9,559 bases of DNA, taken from NCBI GenBank assembly GCA_964402115.1, contig CAYOBW010000287.1, forward strand, positions 1-9,559. The letters are read 5' to 3'. Under the pieces are notes generated by a model. It was not told the origin of the DNA. It did no database searches and saw nothing but the letters and a program-made list of their open reading frames with translations. Origin of the DNA: CAYOBW01 sp964402115 (lineage in GTDB: Bacteria > Verrucomicrobiota > Kiritimatiellia > UBA8416 > CAYOBW01). The position numbers and the translations under genes are program-made. Positions 7,014 through 9,559 of this stretch are shown here, piece by piece. Numbering within the stretch: position 1 is the stretch's first letter; each line of letters starts with the position of its first letter.

Positions 7014-7034
7014 CCCTCTCCCGCTGGGAGAGGG
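7014..7034 (+). repeat. Intergenic palindrome of the dispersed LTPSLSQRER type
   Basis: Bases 7014-7022 (CCCTCTCCC) are the exact reverse complement of 7026-7034 (GGGAGAGGG), with loop GCT. The minus strand reads LTPSLSQRERAE in one frame and PHPVPLPAGEGG in another. These are familiar spurious peptides from a repeat scattered between genes in many GC-rich bacteria. The stem is followed by a G-rich run rather than T residues, so a role as a weak terminator, mRNA stabiliser or REP-like element is possible, but intrinsic termination is not supported. Only one copy is in the window. Confidence 0.7.
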
Positions 7035-7053
7035 ACGGGGTGAGGGTTGTGGG
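7026..7053 (+). promoter_or_regulatory. Potential G-quadruplex in the 5' leader of the second gene
   Basis: There are five G-runs: 7026-7028, 7032-7034, 7037-7040, 7044-7046 and 7051-7053. The loops between them are AGA, AC, TGA and TTGT. This satisfies the usual G3+N1-7 four-run definition with one spare run, on the strand that would be mRNA. The first two runs are also the 3' arm of the palindrome at 7014-7034, so the two structures exclude each other. Function is untested inference. Confidence 0.5.
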
Positions 7054-7064
7054 CAAAGCCCACA
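7048..7064 (+). other. Stem-loop directly upstream of the ribosome binding site
   Basis: Bases 7048-7054 (TGTGGGC) pair perfectly with 7058-7064 (GCCCACA) around an AAA loop. The 3' foot ends two bases before the Shine-Dalgarno sequence at 7067. It could affect access to the ribosome binding site. Its 5' arm includes the fifth G-run of the quadruplex motif. Confidence 0.55.
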
Positions 7065-7066
7065 TT

Positions 7067-7072
7067 GGGAGG
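7067..7072 (+). promoter_or_regulatory. Ribosome binding site for the second gene
   Basis: GGGAGG at 7067-7072 lies nine bases before the ATG at 7082, which is good spacing. It lies only one base before another ATG at 7074, which is too close. This decides the start at 7082. No convincing sigma-70 promoter boxes are visible in 6913-7066, so co-transcription with the upstream gene or an unrecognised promoter are both possible. Confidence 0.75.
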
Positions 7073-7073
7073 A

Positions 7074-7085
7074 ATGCAGGAATGA
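7074..7085 (+). other. Three-residue mini-ORF overlapping the next start (ATGA)
   Basis: ATG CAG GAA TGA runs from 7074 to 7085. Its stop overlaps the ATG at 7082 in the four-base ATGA arrangement typical of translational coupling. It has poor spacing from the GGGAGG, so it may be chance. If it is translated, it would place a terminating ribosome on the true start. Confidence 0.3.
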
Positions 7086-9559
7086 AAACCAGGAACGTAT
7101 GGAGCCTCGCCGTCGCGATCGCCGGCCTGGCCGCGCTGCTCAACGCGCCCGCCGCAACCGCGGCGACTTATTACTGGGACTCGGACGGCACCACCGCCGG
7201 TTTCGGCAGCACCGCCGGCACCTGGGGCACGAGCGCATTTTGGACCCTGACATCCGGCGGTGGTTCTCCGCATGCCGGCGTATCCGGTACCGCCTCGGGG
7301 GATACGGTCAATTTCGGCGACGCCACCCTCAACTATGCCAGCGCCGCCGTGGGCGTCGCGGCAGGCGGCGTTAGTGTCGGCAACATCTCTTTTGGCGCCG
7401 GCCAGAGCACCGCGCTTACACTGGGCGATACCGCAAACGCCATCACGCTCGACGCGGCCGCCACCATTACCCTCAGCCGTGCCACTACGACGCACATGAT
7501 CAATGCGATCCTCGCGGGCGCGGGCACCAGCCTGACCAAGGCCGGCCACGCCACCAGCGTGCTCGCGCTCGGCGGCCCGAACACCTACAGCGGACAGACC
7601 CTCATCACCGGCGGCGACCTCCTTCTGAATAGAACAGACGCCATCGCGAATAGTTCTTCAGTCTCCGTCGCAAGCGGAACGACGCTCCAGCTCAATGCCG
7701 CGGGGACTTACGCCACAGCCGGGACCATATCCATCGTTGGAACCGGGGTTGCGGGCTTAGCCAATCCCGGCGCGCTTTTCTTCGGGAGTGCCGGACTTAC
7801 AACAGCCACCTTGAATGCCCCGCTTACCCTGGGAGGAACCACAAGGTTTTCCAGTTATGGCGTGACCATGAACCAGACCCTGGGCGGCGCGATTACAGGA
7901 AGCGGACCGTTGACGATCAATTCCCGAGGGGGCGGAAACACCCACACCGCGGTTTGGATGCTCAAAGCCGCGAGTACTTACTCGGGCAGCACCGATTTCA
8001 TTAACAACGACGGCCTTAAAGACCTCACCGTCATGCTTGGCGTTGCCAACGCCCTGCCCACCTCGACAAGCCTTAATCTGCGGGGAAACACCGGCATGTC
8101 CGGATCGATATATACCACCCTTGACCTTAACGGTTTTCCCCAAACGTTGGCAGGTTTGACGGACACTGGCTCTAGTAGTGGTTCCGGCACTGGCACCTTC
8201 GGAAAGCGGGTCATCAACAGCAGTGGCACACTCGCCACCTTGACGATTAACAACCCGGGGGCGGTCACGTATGGCACAACGGGCACACGCGTGCTTGCAG
8301 GCACCATCGGCGGCCTTACGGCTGCAGGAGTAGCGGCGCATAATCTGGCCCTCACCAAAACCGGCGCGGGCGACTTGACGCTCTCGGGCAGCAACACCTA
8401 CACCGGGAACACCACCATCAACAATGGACGGATTTTTGTCTCAACAACGACAGGCGTTCCCTCCGGCAGCGCCATCTTCCAATCCGGCACCGGCCAGTTT
8501 TTCGTTAGCGCCACCGGGCTAACGCTCGACAATAACTTTACCATCAGCACCACGGGCTACGTGGAAGGCGGCGACGCCACATGCGTTGACGGCGCGATCC
8601 GCTCGGACCAGAACAACACGTTCTCGGGGACCATCACGCTTTCCGGGGATTCCCGGATCGGGTCCTACATCGGGACCGCGAGCGGAACATCGCAGAACAC
8701 GATCAGCGGCAAGCTCACCGGTGGGTTCGCCGTGAGTTTCTACGGTCTGAACGGCAACAACAGTGTTGCCCAGACCTACATTCTGTCGAATACCGCCAAT
8801 GACTACACCGGCGATACGCAGATCGACAACCACGATTACCAGTCGGTCAGGACCGGCGCCTCGACCACGTTGAAGCTGGGGGCCTCCCATGTGATTCCCG
8901 ACGGCGCCAGCGCGGGCAGAGTCTTCTTCAACGGAGCCGATGCCAACCACCTGACCGTGTTCGACCTGAACGGGTTCAGCGACACCATCAACGGCCTCTC
9001 CGTGGGGGGCGGAGCCGCGGGCGCCAAGATCACCAACAGCGGCGCGGGCGCTTCCGTGCTCACCGTTGGCGCGAACGACACCATGAGCAGCTTCAGTGGG
9101 GTCATCACCGATTCCGGCGGCGGCAAGACGCTCGCCCTGACCAAGACCGGCGGCGGCACGCTGACCCTCTCCGGCGCGACCACCTACACCGGCGCGACCA
9201 CCGTCAACGGCGGCTCGCTCGCTCTGGGCGCGCACAACGTCCTGCCCGACGCCACGGCCGTTTCCATCGGGAACGCCACCCTCCATGCGGCGACATACAC
9301 CGACACCCTCGGAACCCTGGACGTGGCGGGCAGCGCCGGCATCAACCTGGGCACGGGCGCCGCGCTGGCCTTTGCCGACAGCCGCGCGATCGACTGGACC
9401 GGCGGCACGCTGTACCTCACCGGAACCTTCGTTTCCGGTTCTTCCCTCCGCTTCGGCTCCACCAGCGGCGGTCTGACCAGCGCCCAGCTCACCACCATCT
9501 CCGGGAGCGGGTTCACGTCCTGCGCTCTGGATGCCAATGGCTACCTCGTCGAAACCACC
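7082..9559 (+). CDS. Secreted PATR beta-helix protein with Sec signal peptide, 3'-truncated by window
   Basis: ATG at 7082 opens 826 codons with no stop before the window ends at 9559. Residues 1-28 are a clear Sec signal peptide: basic KTR start, hydrophobic core WSLAVAIAGLAALL, and an A.A site (cleavage after Ala27 or Ala28). There is no lipobox. The mature protein begins with a YYWDSDGTTAGFG cap, then beta-helix strands with PATR copies at residues 150-180, 422-451 and 684-713. Residues 230-451 and 684-822 resemble modules of the upstream protein. I see two cysteines (501 and 814). It ends at GYLVETT, exactly where the upstream protein changes from helix to Ig-like domain, so an Ig-like domain probably follows. 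It is an exported structural or adhesive protein by family; partner and substrate are unknown. Confidence 0.95.
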   Translation, partial: MKTRNVWSLAVAIAGLAALLNAPAATAATYYWDSDGTTAGFGSTAGTWGTSAFWTLTSGGGSPHAGVSGTASGDTVNFGDATLNYASAAVGVAAGGVSVGNISFGAGQSTALTLGDTANAITLDAAATITLSRATTTHMINAILAGAGTSLTKAGHATSVLALGGPNTYSGQTLITGGDLLLNRTDAIANSSSVSVASGTTLQLNAAGTYATAGTISIVGTGVAGLANPGALFFGSAGLTTATLNAPLTLGGTTRFSSYGVTMNQTLGGAITGSGPLTINSRGGGNTHTAVWMLKAASTYSGSTDFINNDGLKDLTVMLGVANALPTSTSLNLRGNTGMSGSIYTTLDLNGFPQTLAGLTDTGSSSGSGTGTFGKRVINSSGTLATLTINNPGAVTYGTTGTRVLAGTIGGLTAAGVAAHNLALTKTGAGDLTLSGSNTYTGNTTINNGRIFVSTTTGVPSGSAIFQSGTGQFFVSATGLTLDNNFTISTTGYVEGGDATCVDGAIRSDQNNTFSGTITLSGDSRIGSYIGTASGTSQNTISGKLTGGFAVSFYGLNGNNSVAQTYILSNTANDYTGDTQIDNHDYQSVRTGASTTLKLGASHVIPDGASAGRVFFNGADANHLTVFDLNGFSDTINGLSVGGGAAGAKITNSGAGASVLTVGANDTMSSFSGVITDSGGGKTLALTKTGGGTLTLSGATTYTGATTVNGGSLALGAHNVLPDATAVSIGNATLHAATYTDTLGTLDVAGSAGINLGTGAALAFADSRAIDWTGGTLYLTGTFVSGSSLRFGSTSGGLTSAQLTTISGSGFTSCALDANGYLVETT
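7529..9220 (+). repeat. Three PATR copies of the second protein
   Basis: Copies are at 7529-7621 (divergent, LTKAGHATSVLALGGPNTYS), 8345-8434 (LTKTGAGDLTLSGSNTYTG) and 9131-9220 (LTKTGGGTLTLSGATTYTG). The last two match the family consensus almost exactly. A fourth, weaker strand pattern at about 8798-8872 (NTANDYTGDTQI) resembles the second half of a PATR without its LTLSG half. Confidence 0.88.
7769..8434 (+). repeat. Inter-PATR spacer module shared with the upstream gene (copy in gene 2)
   Basis: Residues 230-451 are the counterpart of residues 458-670 of the first protein, with the landmarks GALFF, VWMLKAASTYSG, LDLNGFPQTLAGLTD, NSSGTLATLTINN and a closing PATR in the same order. It is much less alike than the 9131-9547 pair. 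Its DNA is also notably less GC-rich than its counterpart. Confidence 0.75.
9131..9547 (+). repeat. PATR plus helix-end module, near-duplicate of 2812-3225
   Basis: Residues 684-822 carry VSIGNATL, YTDTLGTLDV, GAALAFADSRAIDWTGGTL, GTFVSGSSLRFG and CALDANGYL in the same order and spacing as residues 938-1075 of the upstream protein. The two are about 99 of 138 residues identical by hand alignment. The segment is much more GC-rich than the middle of its own gene: the line 9301-9360 counts 45 of 60 G+C. Confidence 0.85.

Noticed and set aside
7014..7034. Intrinsic (rho-independent) terminator for gene 1
   Set aside because: The stem is strong, but it is followed by a G-rich run with no T-tract. 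Termination here is not supported by the sequence alone.
6913..7066. Sigma-70 promoter for gene 2
   Set aside because: No pair of plausible -35 and -10 boxes with normal spacing. The modestly AT-rich patch near 7000-7010 is not a convincing -10 element.
5803..7143. 446-codon minus-strand frame reaching across the spacer
   Set aside because: It contains the artefact peptide LTPSLSQRERAE from the intergenic palindrome and is otherwise antisense to gene 1.

Overview
The window holds parts of two very large, repeat-built, exported surface or extracellular proteins encoded head-to-tail on the + strand, separated by a short structured intergenic spacer. Both are passenger-type proteins made of autotransporter-associated beta-strand repeats (PATR; Pfam PF12951 / TIGR02601), which are predicted to stack into a right-handed parallel beta-helix. 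No enzyme, RNA gene, mobile element or CRISPR array is visible. The DNA is GC-rich (most 60-base lines lie well above 60% G+C). Giant PATR proteins with Ig-like linkers and no autotransporter barrel, plus a spacer palindrome of the type usually mis-translated as LTPSLSQRER, fit an uncultured or little-studied member of the PVC group (Verrucomicrobiota, Kiritimatiellota, Lentisphaerota or Planctomycetota). This placement is inference; no taxonomic marker gene is present.

Layout. (1) Nucleotides 1-6912: the 3' part of one gene, open from the first base, 2303 codons plus TGA. In order it holds the end of an Ig-like repeat (1-189), a first beta-helix unit with five clear PATR copies (about 196-3231), an SbsA-type Ig-like domain (3235-3570), a roughly 200-residue domain I cannot name (3571-4176), two tandem Ig-like repeats (4177-4857), and a second beta-helix unit with its own N-terminal cap, four PATR copies and a C-terminal helix end (4858-6909). 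It stops without a PEP-CTERM signal, an autotransporter barrel or a transmembrane anchor. (2) Nucleotides 6913-7081: a spacer with three stem-loops, a five-run G-quadruplex motif, a Shine-Dalgarno sequence and a four-codon mini-ORF that overlaps the next start. (3) Nucleotides 7082-9559: the 5' part of a second PATR gene, with a clean Sec signal peptide and 826 in-frame codons running off the end of the window.

The two genes are paralogues sharing at least two module types. The last 139 codons before the right edge match residues 938-1075 of the first protein closely, at both protein and DNA level. In the first gene this module is followed directly by an Ig-like domain, which predicts what lies beyond the window in the second. 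Both products are most likely exported structural, adhesive or matrix proteins. No substrate or partner can be read from the sequence.
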